Assembly: GCA_945890485.1 (NCBI GenBank)
Contig: CAMDCN010000020.1
Coordinates: 1-64,000, forward strand
Length of the DNA: 64,000 bases
Direction: 5' to 3'
DNA from: Candidatus Sulfopaludibacter sp. SbA3
GTDB lineage: Bacteria; Acidobacteriota; Terriglobia; Bryobacterales; Bryobacteraceae
Of this stretch, positions 43,292 to 52,210 are shown piece by piece; within the stretch, counting starts at the first letter, position 1, and every line of letters starts with the position of its first letter. The translations under genes were made by a program, and so were the position numbers. Below the pieces are notes generated by a model. That model ran no database searches and had not been told where the DNA came from. It saw only the letters and a program-made list of their open reading frames with translations.

Positions 43292-43720
43292 TTACTCCTC
43301 CGGGCGCAAGTATATCGTTAATCCGTCGACGCGCTTCACGAGGCACCGCTCGCCCCGCAAAATCGGCCGACTCCCCACGTTGCGAGCCGACCATACGGTG
43401 CCCCGCAGCTCCGCCTGCCCGATGGCCTCGACGCCAATCTCTCCCATGGGCAAGGCGACCTCGCCGGTCAACTCGTCATGCTGCGCCGGCTGGCCTTTCC
43501 GCAGCCGCGAAAGCAGTGGGCGGCGGAAAGCCAGCAACGCGCCCGTCGAAATCGCCAGAAAGAGAATGGCCTGCGCCGTTAAGCCTTCCAAGCCAAGTGC
43601 CGCCGCGACGCCCGTAACCAGGGCCCCAACGCCAAAAAAGATCAGATAGAAGCCGCCGGGCGTGAGTAACTCGCCCAGCATTAACGCGATGCCCGCGACG
43701 AGCCAAATCCACCATTCCAC
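43292..43720 (-). CDS. nfeD: NfeD-family membrane protein
   Basis: A 142-residue short NfeD protein. Transmembrane segments (IWLVAGIALMLGELLTPGGF, LIFFGVGALVTGVAAALGLE) cover about 1-70. The C-terminal OB-fold is about 80-142 (TGEVALPMGEIGVEAIGQAE, RCLVKRVDGLTIYLRPEE). No ClpP-type protease domain is present, so it is the short membrane-anchoring version. Operon with the SPFH gene directly downstream. Confidence 0.92.
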   Translation of the reverse strand: MEWWIWLVAGIALMLGELLTPGGFYLIFFGVGALVTGVAAALGLEGLTAQAILFLAISTGALLAFRRPLLSRLRKGQPAQHDELTGEVALPMGEIGVEAIGQAELRGTVWSARNVGSRPILRGERCLVKRVDGLTIYLRPEE

Positions 43721-43741
43721 GGCGGCCTCCCTTCTCGAAAC

Positions 43742-45085
43742 CTATCCCTTGACGACCATCTTCTCGGGATCCCAGTGTACAGTCTTTTTCGTAAAGTAAC
43801 TGACGTTCGACAAAAGCGCCGGGCCCGCGGCTCGCAAACCGAACGTGGCGTCCTCAATGACAGGCTGCCGCGAACGGATGTGCTCGAAGAAGTTGGCGTG
43901 GTGAGCGTACTGCTCCGTGTAGCCCGGCGGCAGCACCCAACGCTGTTCGGTGTTGGCCTGCATTCCGTCGGCGGAGGGCCGCTGGGCGGGGAACTTCGCA
44001 TCGTGCTGCTTCAGAATCTCGGTAGCGGTGGCCTTTGAGAAGGTGCCCGCCGTCGTGCCGGGGTCTGTCACCTTCGGTTTCCGCCGAAGCACCAGCGCGC
44101 CACCCACGGCGAGGTCCAAAACGCCTTCCGAGCCGACAAAACGGAAGCCGCTGCCGTCGCCGCCGCCGGCGAGGAAATTCAGGCGAAGGCTCAGGTTGAA
44201 TTCCGGATGCGAAGCGGTCTTCGGGTAGTCATAGATACCCATCATCAGGTCGGGCACGTCGCGGCCGTCGTTCCAGTAATAGAGTCCGCCGGTGGTCATC
44301 ACGCGGTTGGGGCCGTTCGAATCCATCACGTAGTGAATGCCCGTGAAAAGGTGTACGAACAGGTCGCCGGCGACGCCCGTGCCGTAGTCCTGATAGTTGC
44401 GCCAACGGAACAGGCGAATCGGTTCAAATGGCCGCTTCGGCGCGGACCCGAGGAAACGGTCCCAGTCGACGGTCGTGGGGGAGGCGTCGGGTGGAATCGA
44501 ATACTGCCACGCGCCCTGCGGGGAGTTGCGGTCCCAGAAGGCTTCCACCATGCGCACTTCGCCCAGCACGCCCTGCTTCACCAGGTCGCGCGCCTTGGCA
44601 TAAAGAATGGAACTGGCCCGCTGGCTGCCGACTTGGAGAATTCGCTTGGTTTCGGCGGCGGCCTTGATAACGGCGGCGCCCTCTTCCACTTTCTGCACCA
44701 TCGGCTTCTGGCAATAAACGTCCTTGCCGGCCTTCATCGCGTCGATGGCCTGCTGCTGATGCCAGTGGTCAGGCGTAGCGACGATGACGGCGTCGATATC
44801 GCGCCGCGCGAGAATCTCACGGTAATCGCGCGTCGTGAAAATCTCTTTGCCGTAGCGTTCCTTGGCCAAATCCAGCCGGCCTTGATAGATATCGGCGACC
44901 GCTACCAGCTTGGTGCCCGGAACCGTGACGGCAGTGGCGACATCGCCCTGCCCCATAATGCCAAAGCCGATGCAGGCGAAATTGATCTTGTCGTTCGGGC
45001 TCTTCGATTGGGCGGCGGCGGGTGCGGCGGCCAGCATGGTGGTGATGCCAGAAGTATGTAAAAAGGAGCGGCGGGTCGTAGACAT
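43742..45085 (-). CDS. Gfo/Idh/MocA family oxidoreductase with Tat signal
   Basis: A 447-residue protein. ATG 45085 follows an AGGGGA motif and gives a Tat leader (MSTTRRSFLHTSGITTMLAA). The Rossmann NAD(P) motif is GFGIMGQGD and the adjacent conserved loop reads VYCQKPM, where many family members have EKP. The C-terminal dehydrogenase domain is intact. Exported members are common in Acidobacteriota and act on sugars or polyols; substrate unknown. Confidence 0.9.
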   Translation of the reverse strand: MSTTRRSFLHTSGITTMLAAAPAAAQSKSPNDKINFACIGFGIMGQGDVATAVTVPGTKLVAVADIYQGRLDLAKERYGKEIFTTRDYREILARRDIDAVIVATPDHWHQQQAIDAMKAGKDVYCQKPMVQKVEEGAAVIKAAAETKRILQVGSQRASSILYAKARDLVKQGVLGEVRMVEAFWDRNSPQGAWQYSIPPDASPTTVDWDRFLGSAPKRPFEPIRLFRWRNYQDYGTGVAGDLFVHLFTGIHYVMDSNGPNRVMTTGGLYYWNDGRDVPDLMMGIYDYPKTASHPEFNLSLRLNFLAGGGDGSGFRFVGSEGVLDLAVGGALVLRRKPKVTDPGTTAGTFSKATATEILKQHDAKFPAQRPSADGMQANTEQRWVLPPGYTEQYAHHANFFEHIRSRQPVIEDATFGLRAAGPALLSNVSYFTKKTVHWDPEKMVVKG

Positions 45086-45171
45086 AAGGTATTTCCCCTG
45101 AAGTCTCATGGTATCTCCCTACTCAGAATTTCGCCACGTCTGCCGATGAACATCTATACAGAGAAAACTCG

Positions 45172-46518
45172 ATGCCCATCACGGATCTCACTAACCTCTC
45201 GTCTTTCCTTGACCTGGAAAATACTTCGGAACCCCAGGAATTGATGCCGCCCGTGCCCGAGACGATCGAGCACACCGGTATTCCGGCCACCATGATCGAG
45301 CAACTGATCTTGAAGGCCCTCTACTACAAAGGCGAGATGGTGGGCCGCGAACTCGCCCAGCACCTTGGCCTCCAGTTCAGCGTCATCGACGGCATGCTCG
45401 AAGGCTTCAAACGGGCGCACCAGGTTGCCGTGAAAAGTTCGCTCGGCATGGGCGCCATCTCGTCCCGGTTTGTGCTGACCGAGGCCGGACGCGATCTGGC
45501 GAAAGAGTATGTGACGACGAACGCATACTCCGGCCGCGTGCCCGTCCCGCTCTTTCAATATGTGGATATGGTTCGCCGCCAGAAGCAGGGCGATGGTTGG
45601 TTGACGATGGAGGCGCTCAAAGACGCCTACAAGCACATGGTCATCACGCCCCAACTGCTCAACCAGATTGGCCCGGCGGTGAACTCAGGAAAATCGTTCC
45701 TCATCTACGGTCAACCGGGAAACGGCAAAACCTACCTGGCGGAAGCGCTCTTTAACGTGGATTCCACCTTCATCTATGTCCCGTACGCAATCGAAGCGCA
45801 GGGCATGATCATCAAAATGTATGATCCGGTCTACCATCACGCGGTGGACGAGGTGCAGGATACCCTCTCGGCGTTCACCACCGAGCCGTCCTACGACAAG
45901 CGTTGGTTCAAGTGCCGCCGTCCGTTCATTGTCACCGGCGGCGAACTGGCCCCCGAAATGCTCGATCTCAGCTACAACGCCGTCGCGAAGTTCTACGACG
46001 CCCCGCTGCAGTTGAAGGCCAACAACGGCATCTACCTCATCGACGACTTTGGCCGTCAGAAAGTCACCCCGGCCGAGGTGCTGAATCGCTGGATCGTCCC
46101 GATGGAACGTCGCGTCGACTATCTCACCTTCCAGAACGGCGCCAAGATGACCATTCCTTTCGAGTGCTTCCTGGTCTTCTCGACTAACTTGAAACCCGAG
46201 AATCTCGGCGACGAAGCCTTCCTTCGCCGAATCCAGTACAAGATGCTCATGAAATCCCCGAGTGAGGAGGAGTTCACGAGCATTTTCCTGAAGTTCGCCG
46301 CCAGTCAGGGCCTCGCTTGTACTCCGGATCTGGTCGTCCGGTTCATTGATCGCCACTACCGCCGCACCGGCAAACCCCGCCGCCGTTGCCATCCGCGCGA
46401 CGTGTTGTCGCACGCCATCGATATCCTGCGGTTTGAACGGCGTCCATTGGCTCTCAATGATGACGTTCTCACCATGGCGTTTGAAAGCAACTTCGTCAGT
46501 ACGGAAGAGGACGACTAG
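45172..46518 (+). CDS. AAA+ ATPase with N-terminal winged-helix-like region
   Basis: A 448-residue protein. An N-terminal segment (TMIEQLILKALYYKGEMVGR, ISSRFVLTEAGRDLAKEY) reads like a winged helix of about 80 residues. The AAA+ core has Walker A GQPGNGKTYLAE (about 184-195), Walker B NNGIYLIDDFGRQ, sensor-1 LVFSTNLKPENL and an arginine-rich C-terminal lid. Similar proteins occur in bacteria near pilus or secretion loci, but its own function is unknown. It converges with a DnaJ-type gene whose end is duplicated beside it. Confidence 0.85.
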   Translation: MPITDLTNLSSFLDLENTSEPQELMPPVPETIEHTGIPATMIEQLILKALYYKGEMVGRELAQHLGLQFSVIDGMLEGFKRAHQVAVKSSLGMGAISSRFVLTEAGRDLAKEYVTTNAYSGRVPVPLFQYVDMVRRQKQGDGWLTMEALKDAYKHMVITPQLLNQIGPAVNSGKSFLIYGQPGNGKTYLAEALFNVDSTFIYVPYAIEAQGMIIKMYDPVYHHAVDEVQDTLSAFTTEPSYDKRWFKCRRPFIVTGGELAPEMLDLSYNAVAKFYDAPLQLKANNGIYLIDDFGRQKVTPAEVLNRWIVPMERRVDYLTFQNGAKMTIPFECFLVFSTNLKPENLGDEAFLRRIQYKMLMKSPSEEEFTSIFLKFAASQGLACTPDLVVRFIDRHYRRTGKPRRRCHPRDVLSHAIDILRFERRPLALNDDVLTMAFESNFVSTEEDD

Positions 46519-46645
46519 GCGGGGTGGGCGCCATCGAGCAGGTGCTGGTCGTTTCCGGCCGGCGCCTGCCAAGCCCCCCGTTGGCCGTGTTCGCAAACCG
46601 GCCATTGTCGGTCCGGGTCGCCCAGGCCTGTTCCCAAAGGAATCG
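46361..46645 (+). repeat. Tandem duplication, copy 1 (intact AAA end, decayed DnaJ end)
   Basis: Copy 1 runs from GCCGCACCGG (46361) through the intact 3' end of the AAA gene (stop 46518) into a decayed copy of the DnaJ gene 3' end (46519-46645). The decayed half misses about 20 bases present in copy 2 (between CAAGCCCCC and TTGGCCGTG). It pairs with copy 2 at 46654-46920. Confidence 0.85.
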
Positions 46646-46653
46646 CAATTGCC

Positions 46654-46920
46654 GCCGCACCGGGTAACCCCACCGCTGTTGCCATCCGCGCCATGTGCTG
46701 TTACCGCCATCGATACCTGATGATGGCCTTTGAAAGCAACTTCGTCAGTACGGAAGAGGACGACTAGGCAGGGTGAGCGCCGTCGAGCAGGTGCTGGTCG
46801 TTCCCGGCCGGCGCCTGCCAAGCCCCCGTCTCCTCGGCATGGAGCACCCCTTTGGCCGTGATCGCAAACCGGCCATTGTCGGTCCGGGTCGCCCAGGCCT
46901 GTTCCCGAAGAAACCACAGC
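46654..46920 (+). repeat. Tandem duplication, copy 2 (decayed AAA end, intact DnaJ end)
   Basis: Copy 2 starts GCCGCACCGGG (46654), carries a decayed, shortened version of the AAA 3' end (with identical TTTGAAAGCAACTTCGTCAG and stop at 46765-46767), and then the intact DnaJ gene 3' end. Together with copy 1 it accounts for the whole 46519-46763 stretch, which has no gene of its own. Confidence 0.85.
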
Positions 46921-47651
46921 GTGAATTCAAGATGCTCCCGCGGTACGCCGAGTAGCTCTTCGAGTTCCGGAATCGTAATCGTCGGTTGCTCCGGGCACTG
47001 CACCCGTTTTACGTATAGCGCGGCCAGCGCCGCATTCCGTTTCTTTCGCTCCCCGGCCACGCCGGCCAGCGCGGTTTTCGGGTCGAAGATCTTCCACTGG
47101 CGCCCCACCCGCTGCCGGTAGTAAGCGTCATACTGCGCGCGTAGATCTGCATTCGTCAACACCCGATGCGCCGTCGAAATCAGCTTGAAATGCTCTTCGT
47201 TGCCGGTCTCGGGATTGTCAGGATGAAACCGTTGCGCCAAAATTCGGTAGACCCGGTGAATCGTGTCCAAGCTCGCCTCGCTGTGCACCTCAAGCAGGGC
47301 GTAGAAATCACAGAACTCCGCGCCAGGCTCCTTCCCCGCCGAAGGTAACCGCTCTACGGCGACCCCAATCCGGAACCGGTTCTCCGGCATCGCATCGCAC
47401 CAGATCACCATACCCTTCGTTCGCCCGCCGTGGGACGCCGCAAAGGGGGCGCCATCCACCAGCACGCGTTGGCCCGGATCCAGGCGCCGCTGGCTAATCA
47501 AGCCCAGGCCAAACTCCGTGCCGTTCTCCAGTTCCGCAGCCACCCGCTGCCAGGAGTCTTCTTCCTTCTCGACCCACAATTGCAGCCGCTTTCCCGTGGT
47601 CCAAGCCTGCCGGTTCTGGCGGCGGCGATTGCTCGAAGTCTGCTCTGACAC
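46764..47651 (-). CDS. DnaJ-domain protein with PilZ-like N-terminus
   Basis: A 295-residue protein starting with GTG at 47651. The N-terminal 100 residues (KRLQLWVEKEEDSWQRVAAE, DPGQRVLVDGAPFAASHGGR) resemble a PilZ-like beta barrel. A J domain lies at about 110-175, with HPD in QRFHPDNPE. The C-terminal 100 residues include a winged-helix-like block (ITIPELEELLGVPREHLEFT). It may recruit a DnaK chaperone to a specific target. The 3' end falls inside copy 2 of the tandem duplication. Confidence 0.85.
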   Translation of the reverse strand: MSEQTSSNRRRQNRQAWTTGKRLQLWVEKEEDSWQRVAAELENGTEFGLGLISQRRLDPGQRVLVDGAPFAASHGGRTKGMVIWCDAMPENRFRIGVAVERLPSAGKEPGAEFCDFYALLEVHSEASLDTIHRVYRILAQRFHPDNPETGNEEHFKLISTAHRVLTNADLRAQYDAYYRQRVGRQWKIFDPKTALAGVAGERKKRNAALAALYVKRVQCPEQPTITIPELEELLGVPREHLEFTLWFLREQAWATRTDNGRFAITAKGVLHAEETGAWQAPAGNDQHLLDGAHPA

Positions 47652-47682
47652 ATCTGGCTATCGGCCAAGCCCGCCTAAACCT

Positions 47683-49359
47683 TTAGGCTAAGGCCCCTGC
47701 CTGAATCAACTGTTCGGCATGGCGCAGCGCCTCCGGCGTCAGGCGTTGACCGGATAGCATCCGGCCGATCTCCTTCGTCCGCTCCTCTCCGGTCAACTCT
47801 GTCACCACCGCGACCGTCCGCCCATTCGCCTGCTGCTTCTCCACTCGATAGTGGTGGTCTGCGAAAGAAGCGATGTTCGCCTGGTGCGTCACACACAGCA
47901 CCTGATTCGACCGGCTCAGCCCCTTCAGCCGCCTTCCCACCGCCTCGGCCGCCTCGCCGCCGATTCCGGCGTCCACTTCGTCGAAAACCAGCAGATGCTG
48001 CGAAACGCCCGGCCGCTCACTCTCAATACACGTCTTAATGGCCAACGCGATTCGCGAAACTTCGCCGCCCGAAGCGACCTTGTCGAGTTCCCGCGGCTCC
48101 TCGCCCAAGTTGGCCGATACAAGAAAGCGGACAGCGTCTACGCCCTCCGCCGACCAACCCGCCGCCGCGAACGCCACCTGAAAACGAGTGCCCGCCATCG
48201 CCAGTGCGGCCAGTTCCTTCTCCACTCGCTTCTCCAGCTTCTTCGCCGCTTCCTTTCGGACCTTGGTCAACCGCCCGGCCGCAGCGGTAAACTCCCCGGC
48301 CAGCTTCTCCCGCCGGGCTTCGATCGCCGCCCGCCGCTCGCCAGCCTCTTCGACAGTCTGCATCTTCGTCTGCAGCGTTTTCAAAAACTCCTGAATCTCT
48401 TCGATCGTCGAACCGTACTTCCGCCGCAGCCGGTCAATCGCGGCCAGCCTCGTCTCGACATCGTCCAGCCGCCGTGGGTCCGCATGCAGCTTGCCGAGAT
48501 AGTCGCGCAGGGTGAAGCCGGCCTCTTCCAGCCCAATCACGGCCGGCCGCAACAGCTCCGCCACCTCCGCCAGACTCGGGTCGATCCGGACCAGTTCCTG
48601 CACCCGCTTCGCTGCCGCCCGCGCCTGCGCCACGGCTGAATCCGGCGCGTCATAGAGCGCGGTAAACGCGGCCTCAGCGTGTTCGGCCAGCCGCGTCACA
48701 TTCTGCAGCACCCGCTTCTCCGCTTCGAGCTCGGTATCTTCGCCCGGCTGCGGATCCACCTCTTCAATCTCTTTTCGCTGAAAACTCCACAGGTCCGCCA
48801 GCCGCAACTGCTCCTGCTCCGCCCGATCGATCTCTTCGAGTTCGCGTGCACAGTTCCGCCACGCCGCGAAAACCTGCCCCACCTCGCCGACGAGCGCCCC
48901 GGAACCGGCGAACGTATCGAGCATCTCCCGCTGCGACTCCGGCGAATGAAGCCGCTGCTGCTCATTCTGCCCGTGAATATCGCCCAACCATGGCGCCAGC
49001 GCCTTCAGCAGTGTCGCCGTCGCCGGCCGGTTTGCCAGCAACGCCCGGGACTTCCCGCCGGCCGTCACCTCGCGCTCCACAATCAGTTCCCCGTCTTCAA
49101 TCGACACGCCCGCTTCTTCAAGCAAAGCCCGGAATGCCGGGTCCGGCGGCACCACAAAGATTCCCGATACCCGCGCACGATCGGTCCCCGTACGCACCAC
49201 CTCGGCGGAGGCCCTGCCACCGAACAGCAGCCCCAGTGAATCCACCACAATCGACTTGCCGCTGCCCGTCTCACCCGTCAGCAGGTTCAGGCCCGGATGA
49301 AAACGAACCCGTAGGCGTTCGACCACCGCGAAGTTCTCCACGTAGAGCTCAACAAGCAT
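47683..49359 (-). CDS. recN: DNA repair protein RecN
   Basis: A 558-residue SMC-like protein for double-strand-break repair. ATG 49359 gives the typical opening MLVELYVENFAVVERL, while the frame upstream is Arg/Ser-rich and non-conserved. Walker A is LLTGETGSGKSIVVDSLGLL (about 26-45). The coiled coil occupies the middle. The ABC signature and Walker B (VASGGEVSRIALAIK, LLVFDEVDAGIGGEAA) are near the C-terminus. Length matches RecN. It is divergent from comEC with 49 bases between starts. Confidence 0.96.
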   Translation of the reverse strand: MLVELYVENFAVVERLRVRFHPGLNLLTGETGSGKSIVVDSLGLLFGGRASAEVVRTGTDRARVSGIFVVPPDPAFRALLEEAGVSIEDGELIVEREVTAGGKSRALLANRPATATLLKALAPWLGDIHGQNEQQRLHSPESQREMLDTFAGSGALVGEVGQVFAAWRNCARELEEIDRAEQEQLRLADLWSFQRKEIEEVDPQPGEDTELEAEKRVLQNVTRLAEHAEAAFTALYDAPDSAVAQARAAAKRVQELVRIDPSLAEVAELLRPAVIGLEEAGFTLRDYLGKLHADPRRLDDVETRLAAIDRLRRKYGSTIEEIQEFLKTLQTKMQTVEEAGERRAAIEARREKLAGEFTAAAGRLTKVRKEAAKKLEKRVEKELAALAMAGTRFQVAFAAAGWSAEGVDAVRFLVSANLGEEPRELDKVASGGEVSRIALAIKTCIESERPGVSQHLLVFDEVDAGIGGEAAEAVGRRLKGLSRSNQVLCVTHQANIASFADHHYRVEKQQANGRTVAVVTELTGEERTKEIGRMLSGQRLTPEALRHAEQLIQAGALA

Positions 49360-49408
49360 TCTCTTCAGTCTAGAGAGAAGCCGCCGGGCCACGCCACTAT
49401 CTTCTCGA

Positions 49409-51916
49409 GTGCGTGAACCCCTCCTATTGCCGTGCGTCGGACTGATCGCCGGCCTCCTGCTGGCCCAAGTCGTCCCGTTTTCCCGGACCGAAGCCGCCGC
49501 CGCCACGGCCGCCTTAGGTGTTTTGGCCGCTTTGGGCCGCCGATCCTGGATGGTCGGGCTGGCGTTTGTCGCCGCCGGAACACTGCTGCCGGTGCTCCGT
49601 CCGCCGGAACCCGCGCCCGAACTCGACTCCGAAGTGGGGGAGACCCTGGTCATCGAAGGGTGCGTCGTTGAACCGTCCGTTTTCGCCGATCGCCGCGAGC
49701 AGTTCACCCTCGAACTCGACCGCGACGCTCGCGCCCGCGTCAGCCTCAACCTACGCGAAGGCCAGCCCGCCCCGAATCTGCAATACGGCCAGCGCGTCGA
49801 ATTCGAAGGCCGCGTCCGCAAACCCACCAACTTCCGCAACCCGGGCGCCTTCGACCTGGTACAGTATCTTGCCCGCCGCCAAATCTACTGGACCATCTCG
49901 ACCCGCACCGGCGCCGAAGTCACCGTCCTGCCCGGCGCCTGCGGCCACGCGGCGACCGCCTTCCTCTTCACCCTGCGTGGCTGGATCCTGCAGCGCCTCG
50001 AAACCCTCTACCCCGGCGACAACTATAAAGCGTGGATGATGCAAGCGCTGCTAATTGGCGAAAACACCCGCCTCCAAAAGGCCTGGACGGAGAGCTTCCG
50101 CCGCACCGGCACCTATCACGCTCTTGTCATCTCCGGCATCCACATCACGATGGTCGCCGGCATCCTGTTCGGCGTAATCCGCATGGCCACCGGCAAGATG
50201 ACCTTCAGCCTCATCGCCACCGTCATCCTCGCGTGGCTCTACGCAGCGACGTCGGGCATGACGGCCCCGGTCCTCCGCGCCGCCGCCGGTTTCATGCTCT
50301 TCAGTCTCTGCCGCTTCTGGTATCGCGACCCCCGCATCCTCAACTTCCTCGCCGTCGTCGCCATCACCGTCTTGGCCCTCGACCCTGGCCAGCTCTTCGA
50401 AGCCAGTTTCCAACTCACGTTCCTCAGCGTCGCCGCCATCGCATCGCTCGCCGATCCGCTGTTCGAACAGAACTCCCGGCCCCTGGCCCAAGGCCTCGCC
50501 GAACTCGAAGACTGGCGGCAGGATCTACGCAAGCCATTCCGCATCGCGGCCTTCCGCGTCGAGACGCGCCTTTTCGCGCAAACTGTCAGCTATTGGACCA
50601 ATATCCCCATGCCCTGGCTCTGTCGCGCCCTTGGCTCCGGTCTGGCTTTGGTCGTCAACGCCTTCGAGGTTTTCATGATCTCCTGCATCATGCAGGTGGC
50701 CCTGGCGTTGCCGATGGCGTTCTATTTCCATCGGGCCTCGCTTTCGGGAATGGTCGCCAATATCTTCGTCGTGCCGTTGATGAACGGCGCCATCGTCGCT
50801 GGTTTTCTCGCCGTCTTCACGGGCTGGCAATGGATCGCCACCATCGCTGGCTGGCTTCTCGACGCGAGCCAGTGGGTCGCCGCCACCTGCGCCGCGCTCG
50901 AACCGAATTGGCGGATTCCAGATCCTCCGGTGTTGCTTGCCGCCGGGTTCGCCGCCAGTCTGGTCGCTCTGGCCATCACCGCCCGCCACGCCCCCCGGCT
51001 GCGGTGGGTTTGTTTCGTAATTACGATGGCGCTGTTCGGCGTGATCATCTGGCACCCGTTCGCGCCGGTGCGCGCGGAGGGCCAATTGGAGCTGACGGCC
51101 ATTGACGTCGGCCAAGGCGATAGCTTGCTCGTCGTCACTCCTGAGGGCAAGACTCTCGTCGTGGACGGCGGGGGCCTGCCCCAGTTCAAAGGCCGTCCCA
51201 AGCCCAAGCTCGACATCGGCGAGGACGTCGTTTCTCCTTACCTTTGGACGCGTTCGATCCGGCGGCTTGATGCCATCGCCCTCACCCATGCGCACGACGA
51301 TCACGCAGCCGGTCTTGAGGCCCTGATCGACAATTTCGCCCCGGCCGAACTCTGGACCGGAGCTATGGGCGAAAGCCCCACCTGGCAGCGCATCCGCGCG
51401 AAGGCTCTCTCTCGCGGCGTCAAAATCGTTCCACTCTGGGGCGGCGATGGGTTCGATTGGGGAGGCGCCCGGTTCGACGTTCTGGCGCCTTACCGAGACA
51501 CCCCGCCTACCGAGGTCGCTCGCAATAACGACTCGCTGACAATGCGGATCTCCCTCGGCAAGCGCAGCATGTTGCTGACGGGCGACCTCGAAAAAGAAGT
51601 TGAGTTTCGCCTGGTCGACGAAGGCCGCATTGCCCCCGCCGATATCCTGAAGGCCGGCCACCACGGCAGCCGCACGTCTACGACGGCAGACCTGCTTGCC
51701 CAGCTTCGGCCCCAGTTCGCCATCATCTCCGCCGGGCCCGACAACCTCTATAAGCACCCGCATCCCGATGTCGTGAAGCGCCTCGAACAAAGCCGCGTCG
51801 GCCTGCTTCGCACCGACCGGTTTGGCCTCGTCCAGGTACTCACGGACGGCAAGCAACTGACCGTCGAACTGCTCCCCTGGCGCGCCTCGCACAGGACATT
51901 CCTGCCAGCATTCTGA
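49409..51916 (+). CDS. comEC: ComEC/Rec2 DNA-uptake channel protein
   Basis: An 835-residue membrane protein starting with GTG at 49409. Domains in order: N-terminal DUF4131 with transmembrane helices, the competence channel domain (VISGIHITMVAGILFGVIRM at about 240), and a C-terminal metallo-beta-lactamase-like domain with AIDVGQGDSLLVVTPEGKT, THAHDDHAAGLEAL and LKAGHHGSRTST. The metal-binding motif HxHxDH appears as HAHDDH. It is a candidate for DNA uptake; no other com gene is seen in the window. Confidence 0.93.
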   Translation: MREPLLLPCVGLIAGLLLAQVVPFSRTEAAAATAALGVLAALGRRSWMVGLAFVAAGTLLPVLRPPEPAPELDSEVGETLVIEGCVVEPSVFADRREQFTLELDRDARARVSLNLREGQPAPNLQYGQRVEFEGRVRKPTNFRNPGAFDLVQYLARRQIYWTISTRTGAEVTVLPGACGHAATAFLFTLRGWILQRLETLYPGDNYKAWMMQALLIGENTRLQKAWTESFRRTGTYHALVISGIHITMVAGILFGVIRMATGKMTFSLIATVILAWLYAATSGMTAPVLRAAAGFMLFSLCRFWYRDPRILNFLAVVAITVLALDPGQLFEASFQLTFLSVAAIASLADPLFEQNSRPLAQGLAELEDWRQDLRKPFRIAAFRVETRLFAQTVSYWTNIPMPWLCRALGSGLALVVNAFEVFMISCIMQVALALPMAFYFHRASLSGMVANIFVVPLMNGAIVAGFLAVFTGWQWIATIAGWLLDASQWVAATCAALEPNWRIPDPPVLLAAGFAASLVALAITARHAPRLRWVCFVITMALFGVIIWHPFAPVRAEGQLELTAIDVGQGDSLLVVTPEGKTLVVDGGGLPQFKGRPKPKLDIGEDVVSPYLWTRSIRRLDAIALTHAHDDHAAGLEALIDNFAPAELWTGAMGESPTWQRIRAKALSRGVKIVPLWGGDGFDWGGARFDVLAPYRDTPPTEVARNNDSLTMRISLGKRSMLLTGDLEKEVEFRLVDEGRIAPADILKAGHHGSRTSTTADLLAQLRPQFAIISAGPDNLYKHPHPDVVKRLEQSRVGLLRTDRFGLVQVLTDGKQLTVELLPWRASHRTFLPAF

Positions 51917-51941
51917 AACAATACTAGGTGAGGTTTCCTTT

Positions 51942-52205
51942 ATGGCAGAAGACAACAGCAGCAAAGCAGTATGGTTTCTCACTGGCGCCGCCATTGGCGC
52001 GGCGGTTGCGCTCCTCTACGCACCGGCGAGCGGTGAAGTGACGCGCCGGCGCATCGTCCGCCGGGCGGAAGAAAGCGCAGAGGGCCTGTCCGAAAAAGGT
52101 CAGGAAATGGTTGAGCGCGGCCGCGAGCTCTATGAGCAGGGTCGCAAGATGGCCGACGAAGCAGCCGACCTGTTCGAGCGGGGCCGCAAAATGGTCGAGG
52201 GCTAA
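51942..52205 (+). CDS. YtxH-domain protein
   Basis: An 87-residue protein with one N-terminal transmembrane helix (VWFLTGAAIGAAVALLYAP) and the family motif APASGEVTRRRI, followed by an amphipathic helical tail (KGQEMVERGRELYEQGRKMA). YtxH-like proteins are general envelope-associated stress proteins. Its stop lies 5 bases before the pruA start. Confidence 0.85.
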   Translation: MAEDNSSKAVWFLTGAAIGAAVALLYAPASGEVTRRRIVRRAEESAEGLSEKGQEMVERGRELYEQGRKMADEAADLFERGRKMVEG

Positions 52206-52210
52206 ACGCC

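Noticed and set aside
46519-46763. Possible small gene between the AAA and DnaJ genes
   Set aside because: All of it is explained as decayed copies of the neighbouring gene ends.
45685-46917. A 410-codon minus-strand frame across the AAA gene and the duplicated block
   Set aside because: It spans two tandem repeat copies and gives internally repeated translation because of the duplication; the AAA gene on the other strand is clearly real.
49360-49839. Upstream extension of RecN
   Set aside because: The extra 160 residues are Arg/Ser/Ala-rich and antiparallel to the comEC start. The family-typical start is ATG 49359.
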